Shown here: one piece after another, positions 47,719-57,545 of the stretch
How the letters are laid out: every line of letters begins with the position of its first letter
Numbering within the stretch: the stretch's first letter is position 1
Made by a program: the position numbers and the translations under genes
Origin: Elymus sibiricus
Lineage: Eukaryota; Streptophyta; Magnoliopsida; Poales; Poaceae
Length of the DNA stretch: 64,000 bases
Direction: 5' to 3'
Assembly (NCBI GenBank): GCA_039707655.1
Contig: CM077667.1
Span: 155,724,642 to 155,788,641 of the forward strand
The notes under the pieces: model-generated
The model's database searches: none
Seen by the model: only the letters and a program-made list of their open reading frames with translations
What the model was told of the DNA's origin: nothing

Positions 47719-47727
47719 CTATAAATT
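47719..47727 (+). promoter_or_regulatory. TATA box of the G antisense ORF
   Basis: CCTATAAATTG, 334 bp inside the 3' LTR and 107-115 bp before the ATG at 47834, in the same arrangement as in B2, C and D. Confidence 0.45.
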
Positions 47728-47833
47728 GGGGGGTCACAACGGGCGATGCTCATCCATTCCCTTCTCCTCCTCAATCTCAAGTTCACATTGCTTCTCCTTC
47801 TTCTCCGGTCGTCGAACCATCCCTTCCCTCCCG

Positions 47834-48445
47834 ATGGTTAGGGGGAAGGGTCGAGCGAGAGCGCCTGCCACCGCAAGGTCTTATTTTTGTGTCCGTGCCC
47901 AGCCCCCAGCTTGGGTTGATGGTTTTGGACTGAGAGCTGGCGGGAGGGGCCTTGGACGGTGAAGCAGGCATCGCGGCGGCCGCGCCAGGGGCAGCTGCGG
48001 TGGTGCACCTGCTGCTGCGTCGCCCGCTGCTTCAGTCTTGGCGGAACGCCACGTGGACGACACCACGCTGGAGTCCATATCGAAGACGCAGTGCTGTGGT
48101 CGACTGTGGTCTCTGTGCTCCTTCTTCAAGGCGACGGAGAATGATCGTCCGTACGGCCGTCGGCTGCGCGCAAGTGGTCGCAGCAGCGGTCCATCATGGG
48201 TCGTGGTAGTGTTCCCCACCCATGGCACTATGTATTCTGCACATGGGTGGGGGCCTTCTTACTACATGTACTCCTTAAGGGTAGGGGGTCTTCCCTCCCT
48301 TGGGTCGGCAGGGACGACCATGCTCTCTGTGAGGCTCTTCGGGAGGCTTGGCGTTTGCCTTGGGTACTGTCTCGAGGGCTCGGACGATGGCAGGGGTGTC
48401 CCCTCAAGCGGTGGCGATGAGGAAGATGGCGGCGGCAACCCATGA
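47834..48445 (+). pseudogene. G antisense ORF, basic protein of unknown function
   Basis: 204 codons in one frame opposite to G's gag-pol. It starts MVRGKGRARAPATARSYFCV and has a single in-frame TGA at 47960-47962. The reading continues with ERHVDDTTLESISKTQCCG and ends in an acidic tail (DEEDGGGNP) at a stop at 48445. I do not recognise the protein. The TATA box, the start context and the position just inside the 3' LTR match the antisense genes of the other elements, which is why I report it rather than treat it as a chance frame. Alternative frames overlap it on both strands, so it could be fortuitous. Confidence 0.4.
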
Positions 48446-49517
48446 CGCTTCAAGAGCGGGGACGACTGCTCCGATGCGTCGTTATTGCCGGCAGCACCAT
48501 CATCACCAGCTGTGCTTCAGCAGCGCCACCATCTGCACCTGCCCTCCGTCTTCTTCCTCCCTGCCAGCTTCGTCCGCCCTGCCTGGGTGCATGATCCCCA
48601 TGATCCTCCAGGGGACGCGTCCCGCTGTCCCTGGCGGGGAGGCGCTGAATCCCAGCCAGGCGCTCCTTTTGCCCTCCTTTTCTTCTCCACCTGATCCCTA
48701 GGAGGAGAGGGACAAGAAATGCATTGCGGGGCACTTATCTTTTTATAAATCAAAAGATGTAGGCACTTGCCATGTTTTAGCTAATCATAATGTATTTTTT
48801 ATTCATTTTGTACCGAAAATGAATGAAAGAATGCTATTTTGCTTCCTTAAGTACTATCGCTTTCTCCTCTTGTTTATACCGCGTCAGCATGTTTGTCCTT
48901 GCCGCACGGAACTATTTGCCGGGTTAGTATTAACCGCGAGCGCCAAAGGGGGCTGGTATCATTCCCCGGCAAGGCTCCTTGTCGGTATCGGCATGGCCCC
49001 CAAGAGCTGATAAGAGACAGGAGCTGGGGAACGGCTCGTCCCGACAAGGGCTTCCATTGCGTGAAGGACTCCATTGTACACAGCCAAAAAGGATAGCAAG
49101 GGTTTCCTTAAGGGAGTAAATGGCTCCGAGCTTGGGATATGTGATTAGACTTATCTTTTCAGGCAGTATCCCTTTCTGGAGTACGACGGGCCGCCGTCCT
49201 TGTTTCTTTGCCCTCCCTCCTTGTTTTCCTGATGGTCAAACATGTAGGGCAAGAGGCCTCTATCCTCTGGTGAGAGAGAATGCGGTAACAAGGATAATAG
49301 GCTCATCAAGTACTCTATGAAATTTCTAAAACTTAAAAGCGATAACATTGCAACATAAAAATGCATAGTAAACATGCAGTTCGATGGTATGATACAATGC
49401 CTAGCTTTATTATTGCATGCACAGGGTCTGTGCCTGGCTTTGTACAAAGGGTTACATGCACTGCGGCAAGGCTCGTACAAAAGGTGGTTGCCGGGGACTG
49501 AGCCCGGCAACCGCGCC
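48446..49517. other. non-coding 3' region of G
   Basis: Between the antisense ORF and the integrase stop. GC-rich to about 48700, then AT-rich with no supported frame. Confidence 0.55.
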
Positions 49518-52080
49518 TTATGGGTAGAACTTACGAAGATGCTCAATATTCCATGAGTTAAGCATTTTGATGCCATCTTCGTTCTCTAGACAGAATGCGC
49601 CAAGTCTGGTGACTCGTGCTACCCGGTAAGGGCCTTCCCACTTCGGCGTCAACTTGTTGGTACCCTTGGCGGACTGAACGCGCCTAAGGACAAGGTCGCC
49701 TTCCTCAAGGCTCCGCGCGTGCACCCTACGGCTATGATAGTGGCGCAGGGCTTGCTGGTAGCATGCAGCACACACAACGGCCCGGAGACGATCTTCCTCG
49801 AGGAGCATGGAATCGTCATGCCGTAGCTGCTCTTGCTCTACTTCATCGTAGGCAAGTACTCGAGGTGACCCGTATATGAGTTCCGTGGGGAGAACTGCTT
49901 CCGCCCCATATACTAGGGAGAATGGCGTCTGGCCGGTAGCTCAATTTGGTGTTTTTCTGAGGGACCAAAGAACCACCGGCAGCTCATCTATCCATCGCTT
50001 GCCGCTTCTCCGCAGTCTATCGAAAGTTCTTGTCTTGAGCCCACGCAACACATCAGCATTCATCCTCTCGACTTGCCCGGTGCTTCTCGGGTGGGCAATA
50101 GAGGTGAAGGAGACCTTGCTTCCAAGGCTTTGGATGTATTGAATAAAGGTGTGGCTCGTGAACAGGGTGCCATTATCAGTGATCACTTGTTGGGCACTCC
50201 AAAACGGCACACTAGTCCTTTTAGGAATTTGACAGCTGACAGCGCGGTCACCTTTCTCACTGGTTCCACCTCAGGCCACTTTGTAAACTTGCCACGAACA
50301 AGAATTCAAAGCCCCCGACTGCGCGGGGAAAGGGGCCCAAAATATCGAGCCCCCAGACCGAGAATGGCTAGGATAAAGGGATCGTCTGGAGAGCTTGCAC
50401 TGGTTGATGGATGTTCTTGGAATGGAACTAGCAGGCCTCACATTTTGTGACTAGCTCAGTTGCATCCTGGAGGGTAGTGGGCCAATAGAAACCCTGCCGG
50501 AAGACATTCCCGGCAAGGGCCATTGATCCAATGTGGGACCCACACATGCCTCCGTGAATCTCTGCCAACAGCTTCAGTCCATCTTCCCGACGAATGCACC
50601 TCAATTTCACACCGTTTGGTCTTTTTCTGTACAGAGGGTCATTGACAAACTGGTACATACTTGACTGACGGGCTACTTTTTCGGCTTCTTCTTGCTCTGC
50701 GGGAAGTTCTCCTGTTTGAAGGAAGTGGACTATATGCCGTGCCCAAGCTGGAGCCTGTGGCTCGACAACGAGGACTAAAGGCGTCTCTTCGTTCATGGGA
50801 GCGCTTACCTCGACTGCAAGAACCCGGAGGGAGCTGGTCACCAACCGAAACGAGACTGTCCCCGGTAGCCTCTCTACTAGCGGTTTTAGGAAGCTCTGCC
50901 GGGAAATGCTTGCCGGAGTTTAGCTTTCTCCTTTTCCTGGTCATCGATGACAGGGATACTGATGGCTGGGTGAGGTGGAGGACAAAAGTTTATGGTTCCA
51001 CAGGAAGCTTCTGCACGGCGCACTTTGATAGATGATCAGCGATGCTGTTTTCTGCACGTGGTACATGCTCTGCTTGCAATCCATCAATGTGCTCCTCCAG
51101 CTTCCTCACCTCTTCCACATATGACTCCATCAATGGACTCTGATAATCTTTGTTTACTTGTTTCACCACGAGTTGAGAATCTCCTCGGATGATCAGTTTC
51201 TTGATTCCCAATTCCACCACGATCCTGAGTCTAGCAAGGAGCCCCTCATACTCAGCGGTGTTGTTGGTGGCCTCCACCCGGGGAAAGTGCATTTGAACCA
51301 CATATTTGAGATGCTCTCCGATGGGGGCGATGAGGAGCACGCCTGCTCCGACGCCCTAAAGCAAGAAAGCACCGTCAAAATACATGAACCATTCCTTAGG
51401 CGCTTCTTTGCCAGGAGAATTGTCTCTAGAACCTCTTCGTCTGGCGTGGGTGTCTATTCCGCAATGAATTCCGCCAACGCCCTGCTCTGTTTGTGGAAGT
51501 GCTCTCATACTTTAAACCAAAACTTGACAGCTCTAGCGCCCACTCAACTATCCTGCCAGTGGCTTCGGGGTTCCTCAATATGCCGCAGCGGAAAGCGGGT
51601 GACAAATGTGATCTCGTGGTCTTGGAAGTAGTGGCGCAGTTTCCTCGAGGCCATGAATATCTGGTGGTATCCGGTGTACGCATCCAAGAAGGAAAGCAAG
51701 TCACACCCAGAAGTGGAATCAACAATCTGATCGATGCGCGGCAGGGGAAAAGGGTCCTTCGGGCATGCTTTATTCAAGTCAGTGAAATCAATGCAAAGCC
51801 TCCATTTCCCGTTCGCCTTGCGCACCACTACCGGGTTGGCTAACCAAGTTGGATGCAGCACTCCTCTGACCAAACCAGCTGCTTTGAGCTTCTTGATCTC
51901 CTCTGTGATGAACTATTGCCGCTCCAAGGCTTGCTTTCTAACTTTTTGCTTGACTGGCCTGGCACGAGGGCAGACAGCAAGGTGTTGCTCAATTACCCTC
52001 CTGGGAAAACTGGGGATGTCAGATGGTTGCCAAGCAAACACATCAACATTCGCCCGCAGGAAGGCAACGAGCGCGCTTTC
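49518..52080 (-). pseudogene. pol: G pol: RT (deleted), RNase H, integrase
   Basis: From right to left: the RT N-terminal part (WRLCIDFTDLNKACPKDPFP, FLDAYTGYHQI) is fused in frame at about 51660 to RNase H sequence ASRKLRHYFQDHEITFVTRF, so the palm with YVDD and about 250 codons are missing. RNase H follows (EYEGLLARLRIVVELGIKKL, GDSQLVVKQV, NSIADHLSK). Then come the integrase zinc-binding region (IHGGMCGSHIGSMALAGNVF ... CEAC), the core (GLDILGPFP near 50345, ITDNGTLFTS near 50185, TGQVERMNADV near 50080) and the C-terminal KWEGPYRVARVTRLGAFCLE, ending at 49518. There are several frameshifts, and TAG stops where Gln is expected (RQ-stop-FITEE, LL-stop-GVGAG). Confidence 0.85.
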
Positions 52081-52764
52081 CTATTTGTCATTAAGGGTGG
52101 CACTGATGGTGAGCGTACCACCAACGCCATCCTGCCATGCCGGGATCTTCTTCGTCGTAGGATTGGCGACCTTGGATCTTTTGCTAGTGGAACTCTCCGG
52201 CAGGTCATCGATGGGTGCAGCGCACTCCAAAGAGGTGCGCTTCCCGGAGTCCTTGCTGGCGTCCCTGCTAGACTTCTTCCCCTTCCTTGATTCCTTGGTG
52301 GGAGCTGGGGTTTCCGCGACCTTAGCTGCTACCGTGTCTTGATATATCTTGTCCACACATATCACTGCATCCTTCTGATCAGAAGGGATGGAGATGATTC
52401 CCATGGGCCTTGGCTTCTTCAAAGTGTTGTAAGCATAGTGGGATGTTGCCATGAATTTTCCTAGAGCTGGGCGACCAAGAATTCCATTGTAAGGCAGAGG
52501 GAGTTCGACCACATCAAACAACACCTTCTCAGTCCGGTAGTTCAACTCCCCGCCAAACATCATAGGCAAAGTGATCTTTCCCTTGGGTCGGCTCCTGCCT
52601 CGGTTGATTCCTTGGAACGTACCCATAGCTTTGAGCTCTTTGTCAGGGATCCGCAGCTTTTCAACCACTTTAGGGGAGATTAAGTTCAACCCCGCCCTGC
52701 CGTTAATTAACATCTTGGTTACTTTGAGGTTGCGAATTGTGGGGAGACCAACAAGGGCAAACAT
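52081..52764 (-). pseudogene. G aspartic protease
   Basis: An open frame of 227 codons homologous to Gypsy protease (GLPTIRNLKVTKMLI, LNLISPKVVEKL, YNGILGRPALGKFMATSHYA). The active site expected as DGG-A/S-GLN reads NGRAGLN: the catalytic Asp is Asn and the next Gly is Arg, both explained by G-to-A changes. The enzyme would be dead. A Lys/Ser-rich linker leads into RT. Confidence 0.85.
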
Positions 52765-53701
52765 CCGACCGCAGTGGTGCGGTCAGGATAATCCTCTTCG
52801 TCAAAGATGATAGGCGTGCGGGACCATTTGAGTGGCGTTCTGGACTCTGCAGCTGGCTCCATGGCGTTGATCTCATGCACCCACTGCTTGAGCTGGCAAT
52901 GAGAGGAATGCAAGGACGCACCCCCGTCAACACACATTACCTCAGTTGCCTTCTCGAATTCTCGATCACTGGACTCTTCTCCATCATCCTCATCATCAAT
53001 CATATCATCTCCTTCTTTCTTCTCGCGGCCTCTAGCAGGTTTTTCCTTCTGCTGTGGGGCCTTGCCGCGGCGGCCTCCTCTACCACCACGGCCCTTCCCA
53101 GCAGCACCATGTTGGCCTTTCTCCTTGTCACGCTTCTCGTACTCAGCCTTTTGCTTCTCAGCAAGCTGCTCAACTTGGCGGCATTCTTGTAGATCGTGAC
53201 CTTTGGTGCGGTAGATTTTGAAGTATGGCTTCTCGGACTTTTCGGTTTTCTTTGCCGCCGCTCAACGGCCAACACTGCCTTTCCCTTACGCTTCTTGTTG
53301 CGCCTTCGGCTTTTCCCCTTCAGGCTAGCGGCATCATCATCGTCATCTGAGTCGACTTCGACGCCAGCCTCCTCTCCGGGTAGTCGCATTCCTTCCTCGG
53401 CACGAGCACACTTGTCTGCCAATGTGTACAACTCATTGACGGTCTTGGGGAGTCTAACATTCATCTTGGCCCTCATCCTCCTATTGCGCACGTTCGAATG
53501 GAACACGGCAATCACGGCTGCGGGGTGTATCTCTGGAATATTGCGGTGTATTCGACAGAATCTCTGGATGTACTTCCGCAAGGTTTCTCCCTTCTTCTAC
53601 GGAAGGACATGCAGGTTGCTGGGCTGTCCTGGCTCCTTGTGAGAGCCTGACTTAATAGGAATGATAGACTACTCATATCAACAAGGAATTCCTTCTTTTC
53701 T

Positions 53702-53791
53702 GGGAGCCCATTCGAAGAGAACTCCAAAGTTAAGCATGCTTGGCTTGGAGCGATTCTAGGACGGGTGACCAACCGGGAAGTTGGTCCCGGG
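53702..53791 (+). other. 5S rRNA-like segment in the left Cassandra LTR
   Basis: Contains ACTCCAAAGTTAAGCATGCT, like the 5S internal control region (box A AAGTTAAGCGTGC), and GGACGGGTGACC-ACCGGGAAG, like box C. Part of a retroelement, not a functional 5S gene. Confidence 0.85.
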
Positions 53792-54023
53792 TAAGCACGA
53801 GTGAGGACAAAGTGTGCATGAAAGACTAGTGTTGGTCTGTGTGGCCCGTTGTGGCACACGGCATGACACATGTGCTGGACTGAACACGCATACGTGTGCC
53901 AATAGGGAACGTTCCTGATGGGCCGACGAGGACGTCGGTTCCTTTGAGTGGGGGTGTATGTGAGAGCCTGGCTTAATAGGAATGATAGACTACTCATATC
54001 AACAAGGATTTCCTTCTTTTCCA

Positions 54024-54112
54024 GGAGCCCATTCGAAAAGAACTCCAAAGTTAAGTGTGCTTGGCTTGGAGCGATTCTAGGACGGGTGACCGACCGGGAA
54101 GTTGGTCCCGGG
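54024..54112 (+). other. 5S rRNA-like segment in the right Cassandra LTR
   Basis: Same arrangement as in the left LTR: AACTCCAAAGTTAAGTGTGC and GGACGGGTGACCGACCGGGA. Pol III internal promoter elements A and C are recognisable. Confidence 0.85.
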
Positions 54113-54457
54113 TGCGCACGAGTGAGGACAAAGTGCGCAGGAAAGACTAGTGTTGGTCTGTGGGGCCAGTCTAGATCCCGCCAGGCGTAACGGGGTGTTA
54201 CACTCCTGGTGGCCACATGTGAAGGTGCCGACAAACTCGTTGCACAAGTCAGCCCATGATGAAATAGAGTTCTCCGGCAGGTGCATCAGCCACGATCTCA
54301 CATTTGGCTTGAGCGCCAAAGGGAAATAGTTGGCGAGCACCTTTTCATCTCTTCCTCCGACGGCTTGAATGGCTATCGTATAGATGCCCACAAATTCCGT
54401 CGGGTTGAGCTTCCCGTCGTATTTCTCCATTAGTTCAAGCTTGAAAGCTCGGGCCGA

Positions 54458-56404
54458 CACTACTAGAAAAAAGGCTGTTAGTGGCGCACCTATTTCTGCC
54501 ATTAATGGCGCACAATAGGTGCGCCACTATTACCACGCCATTAGTAACAAATACTAATGGCGCACCTCTGGTGCGCCATTAGTATTGCAGGTAACAGTGG
54601 CGCACCTCTGGTGCGCCATTACTATTGCTACAGGTGCGCCACTGGTAACTTTTTTTTTGAATTTTGTAGGCGAGAAAATAGTAGTGGCGCACCGTCTAAC
54701 CCCCACCGTGCGCCATTGCTATTTTTGAATTTTGAATTTGGATCTGGATCTAGATCTGGCTCATTATTTTGGCTCGTTTTTTTGCTCGTTTTTTTTGGTT
54801 GAATTTTTTTCAAATTTCGTTCTCGACCTGGATCTTTTACGTTCTTTGTGCCGAGGGAGCTCCACATGTGGCCGGAAGTAGAGGAGGAGGGAGGAGAGAC
54901 CGTGAGGAGGAGAGGAGGGAGGAGGAGGTCACCGGAGAGGAGGAGGACCGTGAGCAGGAGAGGAAGGAGGAGCACCGTGAGGAGGAGAGGTGGGAGGAGG
55001 AGGTCGCCGGAGGAGGAGTACCGTGAGGAGGAGAGTTGGGAGGAGGAGGTCGCCGGAGGAGGAGCACCGTGAGGAAGAGGTCACCGGAGGAGGAGCACCG
55101 TGAGGAGGAGCACCGTGAGGAGGAGCACCGTTAGGAGGAGCACCGTGAGGAGGAGGAGGTCGCCGGAGAGGAGGAGATGGAGTGGAGGAGAGGAGGAGAA
55201 GAATGAAGGGGAAGGGAGGAAGAAGGGGAAGGGGAAGGGAAGGCGCGACGGGCGGCGGCGCTCCTGTGGCTTGGTTATCGGAGCAGGGAGGAGAAGGGAG
55301 GAGGAAGGGGAAGGGGAAGGGGAAACAGAAACGGGGAAGGAGAAGGGAGGAGGAAGGGGATAAGCAGAGAGGAAGGAGAGGGGTGGGTGGGTGCGTACGT
55401 GGTGTGCCATGTGTTACATAGTAATGGCGCACCACACCGAGGTGCGCCATTACTATGTACCTTAGTAATGGCGCACCTAGGTGTGGTGCGCCATTACTAT
55501 GTACCTTAGTAATGGCGCACCTGGGTGTGGTGCGCCATTACTATTTTTAAATTTTTTTGAATTTTGAAGGCGGGAAAATAGTAGTGGCGCACTATGCACT
55601 GGTGCGCCATTGCTAATTTTTTTAAATTTTTGTATTATTTTGCCTCCAGATCTAACAATGGCTGTAACGTTTTTTCTGTTAGGTTTTTGAGGATTCTAAA
55701 AACTCGATAACGGGCGGATGTAACTTTTTGAGTAGTATCTTTTTCATATAAAAAACTTTTTCATCGGAGGTCGTATGCAAAACTTACGGCCATTTTACCG
55801 AAACACGGCGGGTTTTTTTTTGCAAAAAAATTCAAAATTCATGTTTGTTAATTTTCGTAACAACTAGAACACATAACACATGGGCATCTATTTTTTTGAA
55901 TTTTTTTGAATCTTTTATCATTTTCTTTTATTTTTTTTAAACCGAAAAGGCGATCCACCGGGGGGGGTGTGGGTGTGTGTGTGTGTGTGTGTCGTGGGGT
56001 GTGTTTGTGTGTGTGAGAGACATTAGTAATGGCGCACCCTCCCTGTTGCGCCATTGCTAACCTTAGCAATGGCACACCGGGGGGGTGCGCCATTACTAAT
56101 GTCTCTCACACACGCAGGCCCACACCCTCACCAGACATAACAATGGCGCACCACACCAAGGTGCGCCATTACTATGTAGCATAGTAGTGGCACACCTAGG
56201 TGTGGTGCGCCATTGCTATGTCTGGTGGGGGTGGGGGGTGGAAAAAAAATTAGCAATGGCGCACTGCTCAGGTGGTGCGCCACTACTAAAAAAATAACAA
56301 TGGCGCACCTGTTTCTGGTGCGCCATTGCTATATAGCAGTGGCGCACCACACCCATGGTGCGCCATTACTAGGGATATTGGCTATAGCCATTTTTCTAGT
56401 AGTG
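54458..56404. mobile_element. non-autonomous CACTA transposon J
   Basis: 1947 bp with terminal inverted repeats CACTACTAGAAAAA and TTTTTCTAGTAGTG and a 3-bp TSD CGA (54455-54457; 56405-56407). There is no transposase. Both subterminal regions are packed with palindromic modules built from TGGCGCACC and GGTGCGCCA (about 15 pairs), presumably the transposase-binding sites. The centre holds a 0.5-kb GA-rich block. It interrupts G gag cleanly. Confidence 0.93.
54845..55380. repeat. GA-rich (GAGGAG) purine block in CACTA J
   Basis: The plus strand is almost purely purine with GAGGAG and CACCGTGAGGAGGAG units repeated irregularly at about 15-30 bp. Open frames on both strands arise from this composition and were not taken as genes. 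Confidence 0.85.
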
Positions 56405-57545
56405 CGACGGTCAGCGGACCTGTCATAGCTCGCGAGTGAAGGCAGGGCACCCAACCTCATAAGGCAGGTACTCGCCAGCACTGGGCACAGGGTCTCCAGC
56501 ATCTGGGCCGTTGCACCTGTCGGATTGGCGGTGTGCTTCCCGGCGTCGCTCTATGGTTATGCGCGCATCTTACCTCCGCCGGTCTTCTAGGACACGCCAC
56601 TGCTCCCGGCTATCGTGCTGGCCGGACGAGGCCATAGACGCTTCGTCAGGCTCGTCGGCATGTGGAGCTCGTTGTGGCTGCCTCTGGGACTGTTGTCGTG
56701 GATGGGATTGCACCGTTGGTGCGGCCCCCATGACACGACCGTCAGCATGGGCCGCCATCGCCGTCCGCGGGCGTCGCGACGGCTCTGCATGCTGCGACTT
56801 GTTGTCTTCGACGAAGCCGATCAAACTCTGGATGGTGGCTCTCCACTCGTCCATCTTCTCACCCACCGGCGGGAAATTTAACAGCAGCTGGGCCTGCGCC
56901 ATTGCTTCCGCTACTGTGGCCGGTATGGCTAGAGAGGCAGATCGTGACATCGCTTGACTCCTGGTGGAACCAAGAGGGGCGTCGCCGCATTCTTGTCTCC
57001 GTGCACCGACTGCCGGGGTGGTCTGATGTGGAGGTGGTCGAACTTGTGGGTCTATGGTCCCGGTCGGTGCTCCGTCTTGCTCTGAGCGAGGTGCGCACCC
57101 AGTAGTTGTGCCTGTGGCAGGCGCAGCTGGAAGATCACGGCTTGCCCCAGATTGGGCGCCGCTGTTGCGCCGCGGCCACCAGTGCAACGGGGAGGTGGAG
57201 ACTGAACTTTTCCTCCTCCCGTGGCACTAGGGCCGAGCTCCCCAAAGTGTTGTTGCTGCTGCTCCTCTTTGGCGTTCCCCGCTCTATATTCGGCCGTGGG
57301 GGACACGACGGTGGCGCCGCCTGCGCCAGTAGCATTGCCCACGACGCCCACCTCACTCGTTGCCACCGCGGTTCCAACGGCGTCCACAGCTGCGTGCGAG
57401 GGGGCCTTCGAAGTGGAGGTATGCGTGGTCGCGCCGGGCTTCTTCTTGGGAGCCATAGAGGAAGAAGACGACGATGAAGATCGATACGCTGCTCATGAAC
57501 TCGGGTTCGCACCAATGACGCTCCCCCTATCTGGCGCACCAAAGA

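Larger units (their letters stand above)
53638..54202. mobile_element. Cassandra-type TRIM with 5S rRNA-like LTRs
   Basis: 565 bp flanked by TSD CTCCT (53633-53637; 54203-54207) in G gag. The right LTR (53959-54202, 244 bp) runs TGTGAGAGCC to GTGTTACA. The left LTR copy begins at 53638 but departs from the right LTR after about 53847, so its 3' end and the primer-binding site are missing. Both LTRs contain a stretch closely resembling plant 5S rRNA. The interior is only about 110 bp. Cassandra is the known TRIM family with 5S sequences in its LTRs. Confidence 0.9.
52719..57456 (-). pseudogene. gag: G gag, split by Cassandra and CACTA insertions
   Basis: Start at 57456 (MAPKKKPGATTHTSTSKAPS), Ala/Gly-rich, then a frameshift near 57100 into a frame with PATVAEAMAQAQLLLNFPPV. 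After a TAA at 56570 the same frame continues to the CACTA element at 56405. It resumes at 54457 with ARAFKLELMEKYDGKLNPTE, the Retrotrans_gag core (WLMHLPENSISSWADLCNEF), to the Cassandra TRIM at 54203. It resumes again at 53637 with KKGETLRKYIQRFCRIHR and an acidic/basic nucleocapsid-like tail rich in Lys/Arg. Both insertions kept the frame across their TSDs. A TAG precedes KKGETL. Confidence 0.8.

Noticed and set aside
53702..54112. Functional 5S rRNA genes
   Set aside because: Both copies are diverged, lie inside LTRs with a TSD, and lack the usual 5S spacer arrangement; this is a Cassandra element.
54769..55450. Glu/Arg-rich and Pro/Leu-rich ORFs on both strands
   Set aside because: Artefacts of the GA-rich low-complexity block in CACTA J.
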